Below, in pieces: positions 1 through 12,019 of a stretch of 64,000 nucleotides of DNA. Origin of the DNA: Chaetorhynchus papuensis (taxonomy: Eukaryota > Chordata > Aves > Passeriformes > Rhipiduridae). Each line of letters opens with the position of its first letter. The stretch's first letter is position 1. Made by a program: the position numbers and the translations under genes. The notes under the pieces were generated by a model that did no database searches, was not told the origin of the DNA, and was given only the letters and a program-made list of their open reading frames with translations. Where the stretch lies: assembly GCA_013396525.1 (NCBI GenBank), contig VWYX01000205.1:902949-966948 (forward strand). Direction: 5' to 3'.

Positions 1-170
1 TCCCGCAGGCGCTGCCCCTGCCCCTGCCCGCCCCGACAGACCGACCGACAGACCGGACGGGACGGGTCCCCCAGCCCAGTGACTCCGGCAGCCGCCCGGC
101 CGCCCCCGATGTCCCTGCTCCGCCGCTTCTCGTCCCGGCTGGGTCTGCCCTCCGCCCGATGCGGGGTGGG
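1..170. other. CpG-rich edge of the window, possible promoter or first exon
   Basis: The first 170 bases are very rich in C, G and CpG and contain short repeats of the GACAGACCGACC type. They then drop abruptly into C/T-rich sequence with few CpGs. This looks like the right-hand edge of a CpG island cut by the window start. An ATG at about 109 opens a short plus-strand frame that quickly turns low-complexity, so I do not call a gene. If synaptopodin lies to the left on the minus strand, this could be one of its internal promoters; that is inference only. Confidence 0.25.
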
Positions 171-2730
171 GAGAGCCTGGACATCCCCTTCCCCAGCCCG
201 GGGCAGCCCCTTCCCCAGCTCTCCTCATCCCCTTCCCGGTCCGGGACATTCCCTTATCCCATTCTGGGGCATCCCTCTCTCCCAGCCCTGCACATCCTCC
301 CTAACAGTCCTGAGCATCCCCTTACCCATCCTGGGAACCTCCTTTCCCAGCCTTTCACCCTTTTTCCCCCCTCCCACCCACAGCACCTCACGTTTCAGAT
401 GCTGCTGGAGATGTGGGGCCTCCCCTTTCCGCAGGTTTCCTCAGCGCCTAAAGTTCTGAGGCACTTGGAGGGAGGCAAAAATCCAGAGACGACAATCCAG
501 CACCGGTGTCACTGCTCTGGGGACCTCCTGCAACCCCTCTGCCAGGGGTGGTCTGCTCCCAGTCACAAGGGGACCACGGTCCTGGGAAAGAGGATCCCTG
601 GGCAGCCCGCATCAGCTCCCACCTCCACCACCCCGCTGGGGCTGCAGAGTTCCCTGGCTGCGGCTGAGACCGGCCTCACCCCCTTCCCATGCCTGTCCAC
701 ACCTCAGGATGAGCTCTTGGCTTGATTTTTTGCCTTTCTAATTTCCTTTCTTCCTGCCCCTCTGTGCTTTTTTGTGCTTTCCCGGTTTTTGAGGGAGCCT
801 GGCGCTGGCTCTGCAGCCCCCAGGGAGCGAAACCTTCCGTTTATTTGCACACCAGACAGAGAAACCTGTCCTGCCTCCTGCATCTCCCAGCCGCTGCCTC
901 TACCCGGGGCTCCTGCGCTCCCCAGCCTGCCCCTAGAGGTGCCAACCAGCCCGGGCCGCCGTGCCGGATATTTGAGAGCAGCCAGCCTGGCCTTGGGCTG
1001 CTGGATGGGGACCAAAGGGGCACCTGGGACCCGTCTGGGTGGGTCCACACTGCTCAAGGTGGGGCACCCGTTTGGCTCCCGGCTCCCGGGGCTGGCCCTG
1101 CACCACTCTGGGTGTGGATGGATGCACCTTCTTCTCCTGGATGGATGCACCTTCTTCTTCCTGAAGAAACTGGAAGGGGTAGGGGTTCCTGCACCCCAAG
1201 ACAGCAAAAGAGAAGAGGGCCAAACCCCTGACATCTCCCAGGGATGCTCCTGCAAACAGCCTGCTGCAGGAACAGCCCTAGTGCCACCTGTGAGGGCACC
1301 TGCCCTTTCCTCTCATGTGCACTGAACCAAACCTCTCTTTCCCAAACCTGCAGGCTTTCTGCAAGGTCCCAGAGCTGCTCCCAGCAATCAGGACCCCCAG
1401 TGACATCCTGCCTGGAGGCTCTGGAAAGTCTGACGGGTCCTGCAGGCAGTGGCTGGTGGTGATCTCACTTGGAGGGGGAGGAAACGGGACAGACAAACTC
1501 TTTCCAACAAACCTGTTGAGTTACTTTAAAATTCCAGGCTGGCAGCAAAAGTGCTGGATGGCGGCGTGGATTAGGAAAATGCTGAGCCTGGACAGAGTCA
1601 GGCCTGACCTTTCCCCACCGCAGATCTGCCATCCCGGAGCAGTGAGAAATGGGAAGACTATTTGGGTCCATCTGGTTTGTGTGCTGAGCCCTGAAACACG
1701 ATGCTGCTGGGGCAGCTGTGAGCCAAAGGGCTTGGCTGAGCTTCCCAGCCTGTGTCCCATCCAGGAGCCGCTGGTTTGGAGGATGCCTGACACTGCAAAA
1801 AGGCAGAGGGAGTGGATTCTGGACACGGGGTTCATGTCGAGCATCCCCAGCCGGTCCCACCCCATCCCACACTGTTCTGGGGGCTGCTTTGGGAAAACCA
1901 GGCTCTGAGCTGAGCAGCAGCGTCCGATGACGCCATCCCGTGGGGACAGGGACACACCTGCCTCGGCGCCGTGTGGCAGCTGAGATAACAACCGGGCAGG
2001 AGCAAAACAGAAAGGAGGGGGGAAGCGGGGTTTAAAAATGGGTCCAGTGCCTGTAAGAGGATGGATTCTGTGGGAGCATCTGCCACAGGGAGGTGGGGCA
2101 GTCCGGGCAAGGAGCAGCCACAGTAACCCTAGATGTGAACCTGTATTTGTGTCACTGTGGCTGAAGGGACAGTCATGGGCAGAGAGGAGCAGCTGTGGCA
2201 CGGGAGAAGTGATGAAGTGAGGCGATGGCAGAAGGCATTGTAGGAACCAACCAGCCTGAAATAAAGCGCTTAGTTTTTAAACCAGGGGCTGACAGAAATG
2301 GCCCAAAGCCATGTGAGGGATGCTTGGCCATCCCAAATCAATGGAGGAGAGGTGTCCATGTCCCAGACAGTGCCACAGGAGCCAGTCCTGATCACTCTCC
2401 CTGGGGCAGGATCCCACCAAGCCCCATGGCCAGGGTGAGGGCTGGGGAGTCCATCCTGTTCATGCCTCGATAAGGGATGGGTTGAGTTCCTGGAGACGGT
2501 GGGAACCCGCCTGCTGCCTTCCCACTCCCCTCCCGAGAAAAGCCACAGATTCCTCCTTATTTTTAAGGCCAGAGAGATCGTCTCAAGCTAAAATAGTCCC
2601 AGCAGCTCTGCTGGAAGCCTGGGACCTCTAACCCAGGGGAAGTCCTGTTCTGGGAAGAGCTGGGTGTTCTCACCAGGAGAACAGCAGCGCCTTTCCAGGG
2701 GGGGCAGTGGCCAAAGGGGGTTTCTCTTAC
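171..2730. other. Non-coding stretch, no gene seen
   Basis: GC-rich single-copy DNA without a convincing exon on either strand. Open frames here are long only because stop codons are rare in GC-rich sequence, and none has a recognisable domain. If the exon at 2731-3205 belongs to synaptopodin, this stretch is the beginning of its next intron. Confidence 0.5.
1115..1160. repeat. Two-copy tandem duplication of about 23 bp
   Basis: The block TGGATGGATGCACCTTCTTC plus a few bases occurs twice head-to-tail, the second copy differing by an extra T near its end. It is a simple local duplication with no obvious role. Confidence 0.8.
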
Positions 2731-3205
2731 CTGCTTTCCTTGGCTCAAAGTCAGGGTTGATGAGGACCCGCTGGATCTTCACCACTTTCCACTCCTGGCT
2801 GGGGTTGGCCGTGGGGCTGTCTACTGTGGGGTGCAGCTCTGGGGCAGAGCCAGGGCACTTGTGGGGGGCTGCAAGCTCATCCACCAGGGCCAGGCTGCTG
2901 CCATTCAATGGGGGTTGTGGTGCATCCCCATTGAGCCCCCTGGGGTACCTCTGGCAGCTCCCACTTGATTTCCCTCCCGGCATTCCCGTCCATGCCTCCT
3001 GCTCGCCTGGCTCAGAGGCCGGAGCATCCTGGAGCTGATGGCAGCTCTGCCCCCCTCTGCTCCCCCTCTCCTGCCAACAGCTGCTGTCCCCCTCAGTGTC
3101 CTCCTTGGCTGTCCCACAGACACAGGGGAGCTGTGCAGCCTCGCCAGACATGGGGCAGCTGGGCTGGGGGTGGAGGCAGAACTCCTGGAGCCTTGTCCTC
3201 AGCAT
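2731..3205 (-). CDS. SYNPO: Candidate first coding exon of synaptopodin (long isoform)
   Basis: A minus-strand open exon of 475 nt encodes 158 residues plus one base. It starts at an ATG (3205-3203) with an in-frame TGA just upstream (3223-3221) and ends at a strong donor, GCAG|GTAAGAG (last exon base 2731). Codon choice is CTG/GTG/CAG-rich, unlike the chance frames around it. The exon is acidic, Ser/Pro-rich and disordered in character, and ends in SQEWKVVKIQRVLINPDFEP. From memory, the N-terminal part of human synaptopodin contains a SQDWDVVKAGQ segment, which this resembles. In human the gene directly downstream of NDST1, in the same orientation, is SYNPO, which fits the position. Synaptopodin is an actin-associated protein of podocytes and dendritic spines. 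The large main coding exon would lie left of position 1. Identity rests on synteny and one short match; it could be another gene or a species-specific exon. Confidence 0.45.
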
Positions 3206-4899
3206 CTTCACTGCTTTCCTTCACTGGCACTCCACAGCCTTTCCAAACAGCTCTGCATGGCCAGAGGGATGGATCTTCCCTCAGAGCATGGGCAGCATGA
3301 GAGGGAGGGCAGCCACGTGCCAGGCACGAGCTCTGCTTTACTACTGTTGATGGCAGGAAGATCAGGCACGATGCCACTGGAGCAGGCAGGTTTTGGAGAC
3401 CCAGATGGAGGGATGTGCCCAGGGGAGACAGGCCAGCAAGGAGGATTTTGCAGGAATTCCTCTTCCAGGCAGAGGACCAGCATCCAAGGACCTGTGTGAA
3501 GGGAAGGGGGAGCGTTGAGGATGTTTGTGCTTGCACTGATTTCCTACGGCCACAGACATCGGAGCAGCTCCCGGCAACCCCAGCCTGAACTCCAGTTCCA
3601 GCACCACTCCCCATGAGGAAGGACCCCCTGAGATGCAAAGACCATTTGGAAATGCCCCAACCCCAACACTGTGCTCCCCACCCCAGCACCCTCGTCCATC
3701 TGTCCTCACCCTGGGGACATCACCCAGGGCTGGAGCCCTGTGCCCAGCTCCCCTCTCTGTCAGCCCACATGAGGCTGTGGCCACCCCCGTTGCTGGTCAG
3801 TGCTGGGGCACCACTGGTTTGGAGCTGGGAGTGTTCAGGGAAGAACCCAATCCCTGAGGATGTTGCTCAGGGCTATCAGGAACAAAAAAGGAAAATTTCC
3901 AGCATCCAGCCAACAAAACCATGTTTAACCATTGAGTGACTCATGCGGCGTCAGGACAAGCGCAGACAGACCCACTTCCCTCCTGCCAAGAATGAATCCT
4001 GCTGGGATGAGGAACCCACGCACCAACACAGACAAGTTATCAGCTGGGAGAGGGGGATGTCATCACTCCCAGGACAGGATATGGGTTACGGCGTACGGAA
4101 ATTCCTGTGAGTCCTTCGCTCGCACGGCGTCTCCCAGCGCTGCTCACAGCCAGCCTGGTCCCAGGGAAGTGCCTCTGGGAGATCCACAGCACCCACGGCA
4201 CACGGGCAGTGATGGATTTCCCAGCCTAACAGCCAGCTGAGGGGGAAAAGGGGTTTCTGCTCATCCCAAACCCCTCCCAGAGTTATTGTGAGGTTTTTCA
4301 GTGAAATAAGAAAAGGCACCAGGTCAACATCGCAGATTAAGCTCTGGCAAGAATACACCCTGCAGCTTCCTCAAGGCTCACACGGCTTCTCTGCAAAACT
4401 TTTCCTGTCCTTAACAAGATTATTTTGGAAAAGAAGGCAGGTTAGAAAGCAGGCACTCGGGCATTTCCCAAACACAAGGCTGCATTTTTTGGAGAATGCC
4501 CAAGGGAAATCTTCTGCCCTTTGTGCAATCCTTCCTCCTTCCTCGCTCTGCTGTAATTATTCAGCAGAGATTCGCAAAGAGAACCTGGGGAGAAAATGTC
4601 AATGTTCCTCTCTGAAAAAGAGATTTCACCCTCCTCTTTACGTTATTTGGGGGCTCAATAGTTGCAGGAAGCCACCCACATCTTTCCTTAGAAACATGGC
4701 AAGTTGTTGGAGCTGGAGGGAGCTGGCTTATCTCAAACGAGGACAAAGAGAAAGTTGCCGAAAAGAGCCCCAGCCCAGGCTGGGTCGGCAGAGATGCTCT
4801 CAGGGTGGATCTGCATCTCCCTCGCCCTATCCCTAGGGAGCAGGTTTCTTGGGCAGCACAGCTCACGGCCATCCTACACCGGAGCTGCCTTGACAGTTT

Positions 4900-5245
4900 G
4901 CTGGGGGAGCTGGTCCCTCCCCGAAATCCGTCTCCCAGAGCCGCCCCTTCCATCGGGAGCGCTTCCCGCACCCCGGCACCTCCTGGGAGGGACGCCCACG
5001 GCCCCGGTGTTCCCCAGGCAAACCCCTCCTCGGTGAGACCCGAGCAGCCGTGCTCCCTGAGGTTCCCTGAGCTGCCGGGACGGGGCCGCCCACGGCTCCG
5101 AAATACTGACTCGGGCATCTGCTGCCTCGCTGGGGGCCGGTCTGGGCCCGGCACGGCGGCGGAGCTACGGAGAGCAGCCTCCTTCCCCCCGGGACACAGC
5201 TCCTGGGCTCTACCAGCAGCACAGGACGGGAATATTTATGAGTAA
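4900..5245 (-). promoter_or_regulatory. CpG-rich cluster with TATA-like box, candidate promoter
   Basis: About 250 bp (4920-5170) hold roughly 25 CpG dinucleotides, far more than the surrounding DNA. On the minus strand a CATAAATATT element (around 5232-5241) sits immediately upstream of this GC-rich block, in the right order for a TATA box followed by a GC-rich first exon. It lies about 1.7 kb upstream of the candidate synaptopodin exon on the same strand. Its use as that gene's promoter is inference. Confidence 0.3.
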
Positions 5246-5603
5246 CGTGGATCTCTAGCAAAAGCTGCCGGGCTGATCCCTGTTGGAATACCAGCCAGGC
5301 GGGATGGGTGCATGTGCCTCGGGTGCATCACTGCACTGGCAGTAACAAGCAGCAGCACCAGCCAGAGCCACAAAACCAGGCTGAGATAGCCCCACCTGCA
5401 AACAAAGGCTGTAAAGAGGGATGAGGGTCGTTTCAGGGACCATTTCAGGGGTGTAGCTCCAGAGGAGGCCCAAATTGGGCACCAGAAACCAATTCAGAGT
5501 CCGAACAAGCAGCTGCTCACTGTGCCCATCTGAGAGGCTCCTCACTCTTCCTGACAGCAAGAAGTCCCTACGAGAAGCTGCAAAACGGTGCTGAGGAGGG
5601 AAA

Positions 5604-5633
5604 AATAACAACAAGAACAACAACAACAAAAAA
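5604..5633 (+). repeat. Imperfect AAC microsatellite
   Basis: A run of AAC triplets with one AAG interruption, ending in an A-tract. It is a simple-sequence repeat. Confidence 0.85.
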
Positions 5634-8600
5634 TCCTTCAATTCACAAAGTGCTGAAATCTGGCAGCAAGGAGACCTTTTGCTCAACTTCTCTTCCTGCC
5701 CACTCGCTGGCGAGTGATGCACAGCCCCCCCACCTGCCTTTCTCACACCCTGTCACCCTCCCCCCCCCCACTATTGAAAAAAAGGAAAACTAAAGTTAAC
5801 TTTCCACGTCCCACACAAATATTTTTGGCAGGCGTTGCTGGCATTCAGGCTGCTGAGCCCAGGGGAGACGGGGTCTGCAGAAAGTTTTCATCCCATCTGC
5901 TCCTGGCACCCTGCTGGGGGTCCTCAGTGCCTGGGCTGCTCTGTCCCAGACACAGCGCAGGGGCAGGAGGTGGCAACAGCTGTAAAAAAATGGGGGGCAC
6001 CTCCAGGACAGCCCTGGGGACCGTGAATGGCCTGGCCACGGGACTGCCATGAAGTGGAGGGGGCAGATTCACACCCAAACTTTGGCTCTGTCCCCACTTT
6101 CCCATGCTGTTCTCAGCCACATCCCTGCCCCAAGCTGGGTTTTCATCACGCTGAAACGAGCCGGGAAGGGGTGCGAGAGCTGCCCCCAGCACAGAGGGGG
6201 TTCTCGGGTTTCCCCGGGTCAGGCAGCGGGTTGCTGTCACTCAGGCAGGACCCTGCTGCCCAGACTTGCAGTCCCCAGCTCCAGTCACAAGACCGGCCCT
6301 GTCCCTTTCCAAAATAGCCCAGCCGCAATGCATACATCTGGGGAGCTTTACACCTCCCCTGTGCCAGCAGCTCAATGTCCCCTCAGGGGCGCTGGGCACC
6401 TTCCTTCCCCACGTGGCGCCTTCTTCCCGTGGCACCTCCCCTCAGTGGCACCACGGCCAAGGAGACCGGGTGGCTGCATCCCCCAAGGGCAACCCCACAT
6501 CCCTGTGGATCCCGTGTTTCTGCAAGGGAGTGCTGCCCTCGCAGCTGATACCGGAGACACCTCGGGTGTCGCCCAGCAGCGCCTGGCTGCTCTGTGCGCA
6601 GACACTCTCCCATCTGCTGCAATCCAATCCCTCCCAGCTCCCGGGATACCTGGCCAGGATGGCTGAGCTGTGTGCTGGGGGAAGGCACAGCCGAGCTGCC
6701 TGTGGGGTGATCCCCCTTGCACAAGGACCCCACTGCTAAACCCCAAAGCCCTGCACGGCTGGGGCCAGTGTGGTGTCACCTGTGCCACCCCAATATCCTT
6801 CCATGGGAGATCCAGGCTGCTTACTGCCAGAAGGGGATGGCAACGGGGGGGACACAGCTGGGCTGTGCAGGACAGACCAAGGGAAGCCTTCTCTGGCAAG
6901 GTCCAATGTCCAGGGAAGGGGCGCAAGGAGAGTGGGAGGGGGTGTGATTGCTTCCCTCGGCATGCCAAGGGATCCCTGCTCCCTGTGGAGCAAGAGCTGG
7001 GAGTGTGGACAGGGACGGCTTCATCCTGGCTCCTGCAGGCGAGGCCCGGGCTGGCAAGCACAGCAGCCGGCAGCGTGCTGGGGAAAACAAAAGCCTTTTG
7101 CAGCGCTGATTTACTACCTTGACGGAAACCGGGATGGAAAAAACAACATTCCTGAATGCCTGTCCCCGCGCAACCCCTGCGGTCCCCAGCACCCCAGCCT
7201 GCCTGTGGGGACACGGGCTGCTGGTCCCGGCAGGTGGGTGCCCTGTGCCCTCGTTCCCTGCCCACAGCTGGTGGGGAGAGGCAGCAGAAGGAACGCTGGG
7301 GATGGGCACGGGGGCTGCGGGGCGCCAGGGGAGCTGCCGTGATTAAGCAGCGAGCGAAGCGAGGGAGGAGGAGGACAGTGGCATCCCGGCCAGCTGGACC
7401 ATGTCCCCTCCCTCTCCACCCCACGCTGGAAGGAAGGGCTGGATGAGGGCCGATTGTATCCTCTGCACTGCTGCTCCTCTCGCCAGCCCTGGGCTTGTGC
7501 AGAGGCTCGCAGGCACTGAGGAGGGCTGGGCACCGATGGGGAGCTGAGGAAGGGGCTGCTGGCCCCTCGGAGGGCAGCACAGTGCAGGCTGGGCTGGATT
7601 CAGGGTGAAATATGTTTTGTACCCCAGCACAGCCGTCCCAGCCCACCCCAGAGGGTGTTTGCCCCACTCTGCCACCCCCACTCTCATGAGGGTTTTGGTC
7701 AGGTTTTGGTGCTCAGCACACCCCCTCCCCTCCTCCCACTGCTCAGCCCCCATCCCAGCCCCAATCTGGGGGGCTCCACAGGGATTTGCATCCATGGAAC
7801 ATCAGTCTGTGCACTCCAGCCAAGCGACACTGATCCTGCTCTGCCCTCCCGGCTGGGTTCAGAACTGAATCTACCTCTTCCTGTCATCCCTAAGGGGCCC
7901 ATCTGACCTGGGGGTCCCAACCAGACAATCCTGGGAGCTGCCCGTGCCCTGACTGCACAACAGCCCCATGCAGGGCAGGTTCCAGCCTGTCCTGCCTTTT
8001 GCTCAGCTTGAACCCTGACCCCAGCTCCAGCTGCTGCATTCCAGGGAATGAGGACAACCCCAGCCCGGCTCTCACAGCTGCCTCGAGCCCTTCTCAGTGC
8101 AGTTTTGGGGAGCAAAGTACGAGGTTTGCCATGTCCCACCAGCTCAGCCCAAGGTGCCACCGGGTGGGTGGCCATCTTCAGGACCCTCTGGCCACTGCTG
8201 GTGTGGGACAGAGGGTGGTCAGCAGGAGCCTCAGCAGATCATTACAGGAAGCCAGGGAAGAAAGTGTAGCTCAGCCTTTTCAAAGCTCAAGTAAAATGTA
8301 AAAACCACAGAGGTCCAGGAGAGAAGATGAACTGAAAGATCAAGCTCTGGTCAGCGTGGCACAGCTGGCCCCCTGACTGGCACCAGCATGGCTGCCAATT
8401 GAGCTGGATTGGCAAGCCAGGGTCTGGCAGCTTTTGGGTCCACACATCCCTGTCTGCCTGGGGCAGATCACCTTCATCACCCATCCTGCAGGAACATCCC
8501 GGCTGTGCAGCCACCGGCTCTCTGGCACAGCAGGTCCCACACCCAAATTTCCCCTCAGAGCTGTAGCAGCAGCTGCCAGAGGGAGAGAAGGGAGGGCGGG

Positions 8601-8789
8601 CTGGCACAGTGGCGCCTTCACGCATTTCCCAAGCAATACCAATGCACATTTCCTGGGGGAGGAGTGGAGGAACTCTCACTAAACAAAACCCTGCTCCTGC
8701 AGGCGAGCACTGTGGGGATGGGGTCACCCCCGGATATCAGATGCCTGTTGGTGGTTGTGCCAAAAACCTGCTTGGGTGGGGAGGACGGG

Positions 8790-8905
8790 GCAGCCTCAGC
8801 AGTGGGGTCGGGGTTCACCCTGCAGTGGGGTTGGGACTCATCCCACAGCCATGAGATGAGTGGGATGAACTTTCTTGCAGTGGAGTTAGGGCTCATCCTG
8901 CAGCC
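8790..8905 (+). repeat. Three degenerate copies of a ~35-50 bp unit
   Basis: Units that begin CAGTGGGGT and continue with a TTAGGGCTCATCC-like segment recur three times with substitutions and length differences. This is a decayed minisatellite without coding content. Confidence 0.55.
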
Positions 8906-9902
8906 CCGTAGGCCCCAGGGAGCTCAGCCTCAGCAGACATAAAGCACAAGACAGTAACTAAACAGAAAACCCCAGAGGGGCTCGAAAATCCAGTTTAAAC
9001 AACCTCTGAGCATTCAGGGCTGCCCAAGATGGGACGACTGACAGTCGGAGCATCTCAACCCCTCAGGGTCCAAAGCAGGCTACAAAGCTTCCCAGGTAAT
9101 CCTGGGGGCTGGCACAGCCACTGCTGGGTTTCACAGCCGTGTTTGACATTGTCACAACCCCGCCCAGGTCCTCCCGGACAGACAAACGAGGGGCCATGAC
9201 CTGGGGCTGTCAGGATCAGGGCACGCGACCTGCCGGTGCAGAGAGACAAGGTCAGTAACAGACCTGACAGCTCAGCCAAGGTTTGCTGAGCCCAGGAGCT
9301 CTGCCCTCCCCACTGTGACCCCCCCACCGCCACCTCCAGGCATCCCTGAAGCCCTAAAACTCCCTGAAGAACAGAACCGTGCTGCTAAGAAACAGGGAGC
9401 AGCTCCCTGCTGGCTCTCAAACCTGTTGCCCTGGCCAGTGCCTTGGCCCCCAGCTCTGATCCCGGGGAGGCAGGATGGGAACTGGGAGTAGAGATGGATG
9501 CACACAGCCTGGGAACTGCCAGGATAAAGGGCATTCTAACAGCACAGTGACAGAGTGCACACAAGCACAGGGTTTGGCCCCTCTGAGCCCCACGGGCAGC
9601 GGTCGGGTCTGTCCATGGGAAACAAAGAGCATCCCGGGGAAGGGAGTGTTTTCTTTCCAGGCCAGGAAAGCAGCCAAACCCCAGCACATGCCCATTCCCA
9701 GGCCTTGGCCCCAGCGGCACAGCAGGCTGGTGGCCTTGGGACATGAGGTCCTTTCCCATCTCAGCCCAAGGCTGAGAGCCCGGCCAGTCCAGGCAAGGCA
9801 GGAGAGCAGCCCTGCTGCTTGCCGGGGCCCCGGGGGCCCTGAGGCCAGGGCAGGGCCACCAACCATCGCTACTCAGGGGTCCCCAAGCATTTGGGATGGG
9901 GC

Positions 9903-9916
9903 TGTGTGTGTGTGTG
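9903..9916 (+). repeat. Short GT microsatellite
   Basis: Seven TG dinucleotides in a row. Confidence 0.9.
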
Positions 9917-10479
9917 CTCAGCAGTCTGGCTCTCCTTCTGGCAGAGCCGCTTGTGCAGTAGGAATAAACATGCTGAGGACACATCCAAGCCAGTGCAAAC
10001 AGCCCCTGACCGAGCTGCTCTCTCCCAACACTCTGTTTTTCTTTCTCTGCTTTTCCTCTCCTCTCTTAACCCCTTCAGGAGCCCGGGGGACCTGTGCCGG
10101 CAGCTCTGGGAGCTGCTGGAGCCAAACCCCATGAATCTCTGGGACTCTGACCACAAGGAAGGGTTGGGACACCCATGTGGTTCCAGGGTCCCCCCAGGGC
10201 ACAGGGCTGGTTTTGCTGCCCTCAAGTCCCCTGGCTGTCGTTCCTCTCCCTCTTTCCCCAGCTCGTTTCTCCCCTCCACAGCTCATCCTTTCCCCAGCGG
10301 CTCCGGAGGGTCCTGGGGAAAAGGGCTGCTTCCCCCTTCAGCCCCCAGCTCACCCAGCCAAGCACAGGCTGGGTGCTGCCTCATCCTGGGAAGGACAGAG
10401 GAGCCAGGAGACACCCAAGGTGAGGAGAGAATTCCAGGGAAACCCACCCCAACCCTCCACTCTGCCGGGAGCCCCCTCC

Positions 10480-10960
10480 ATCCTGGAGGTTGCCGTGTTC
10501 GTCTCCTGTGCCACCGCCCTGTCCCCGTGGTCACCGAGGGCCGTGCCCAGCCAGCATCCCGCTGGGATGGCCACGGAGCCCAGGGCGCCTCTGGGGAGCC
10601 CAGGGATGCTCGCACTCGCCGCGCTCACCTCTTTCCCTTTCCCTTTTCTCCCTTGGGGAAGTAACGCTGGCTGCTTTCCATGTGCTCCAGCTGAGCCCGG
10701 AGGAGGTCACGTCCTCGCTGCCCCCGCTGTGCCCGGAGCCCGGGGTCCCGGCCGGAGCTGGGGCCGGCAGCGCCCGGGTCCCCTCGCCTGCTCTGCTCCA
10801 GCCGCGCGCGCAGGGCAGGGTGAACGGGGGGAGAGGGGAGGGAGGAGGGGAGGGGGGAAATGAAACTTTAATAGCACAGAGCCCCTTTTGTTTCCCAGCA
10901 TATGGGATATTTCATACATGCTGAAGGCATTAACCACCTATATTCTTCAAGCGCTGGCGG
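10480..10960. promoter_or_regulatory. CpG-rich block next to an AT-rich, conserved-looking core
   Basis: A CpG-dense stretch (about 10,500-10,810) is followed by a purine run and then by about 100 bp of balanced composition (10,860-10,960). That last part contains TTTAATAGC, CATATGGGATATTTC and CACCTATATT, a texture typical of conserved vertebrate enhancers. No splice-compatible exon is evident. A regulatory role is inferred from composition only. Confidence 0.25.
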
Positions 10961-12019
10961 CAGCTGGGAGCGCAGCCCCGCGCTCAGCTTGGGGCACGGC
11001 GTCTGTCCTGGGGGGCTGCAGCAAGCAGCAAGCAGCCCCTCTGCCCTGGCACCCCTCTCTGGAAGCAGGGGCACCCTAAATTAGAGCCTGGAAAACTGCT
11101 CTGCTTCACCCAGGATCACCCCCTGCATGGTTTCATCCCCCCAAAAGAGTAGCCAAACCCCCAAACTCGAGGCCAAGAAAGGGATGTCCCTGCTTTTTGG
11201 ACATGCTGTGAAGTGGGGGAAACTGACCCCAGCATCCCCGGGGGTCTGAGACCCCAAACATCCCTCCTGTCCCTGGGACAGGACAGAGCCCAAAGGTCCC
11301 ATGGAACTGTGACTAACAGTGGCAGAGAGGGGCTGAGGAGGGCTGGCTGCATGTCCCCTCCCTGCCTGCATCCCAAGGACACAAGAGCATCCCTGGAGCA
11401 GCAGGCAGGCAAGGTGCTGACAGGGAAGGGCAGGAAAATATCCACATGGGATATCCTCATGCTCTTCACCCATCTTCTCCCCTCTGTCTCCCTTTGTGGT
11501 GCCTGGGGACAGACCATGGTGCCTGTAAAATGGGTGACACCATCTCTGAGAGTAGGGAAGGGACATCTCCAGGTCGTGAGCACAGACAGTCCTGAGCAGT
11601 GCCACTGCCCCCTTCAGCCCCCACCAGCCACCTCAGTGCGGGATAGGGACATCCAGGGTCCTTGGCACTGCATCCCTCCCTTATTCCCAGAGAAGAGATG
11701 TTGGCTTCGACCTTCCGGGCAGCAGAGGACATCAGCAAACTCCAAACGTGGTCTGAGAAGGAGGGGGCCACCTGTGTGCTCTGTTTTCACCAGACTGGGT
11801 GGATTCCTCGGCACTGGGGCTCTTCATTGATGCCCACCCCCTCACTGGCACCCATGAAGGCTCCCAAAGTGGGTTCCTCTTCACCAGCCCTCGTGGTTTT
11901 GGCCAGACAGGGGAAGGAAGGCCTGAGCCCACTCATGCAGGCTGAAGGGACACATTGTCCATCCCTTGGAGCTGCAGCTCCACTTGTCCCTGAGCCCCCA
12001 GCCCTGCACTACACAGGAT

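Noticed and set aside
79..459. Plus-strand frame starting in the CpG-rich edge (MSLLRRFSSRLG...)
   Set aside because: After about 20 residues it becomes Pro/Ser low-complexity from C/T-rich DNA, and no donor clearly ends it. A real first exon cannot be excluded but is not supported.
6372..7667. A 431-codon open frame on the minus strand
   Set aside because: It is low-complexity, with no domain or codon pattern of a real gene. It overlaps equally long frames on the other strand, as expected in GC-rich DNA poor in stops.
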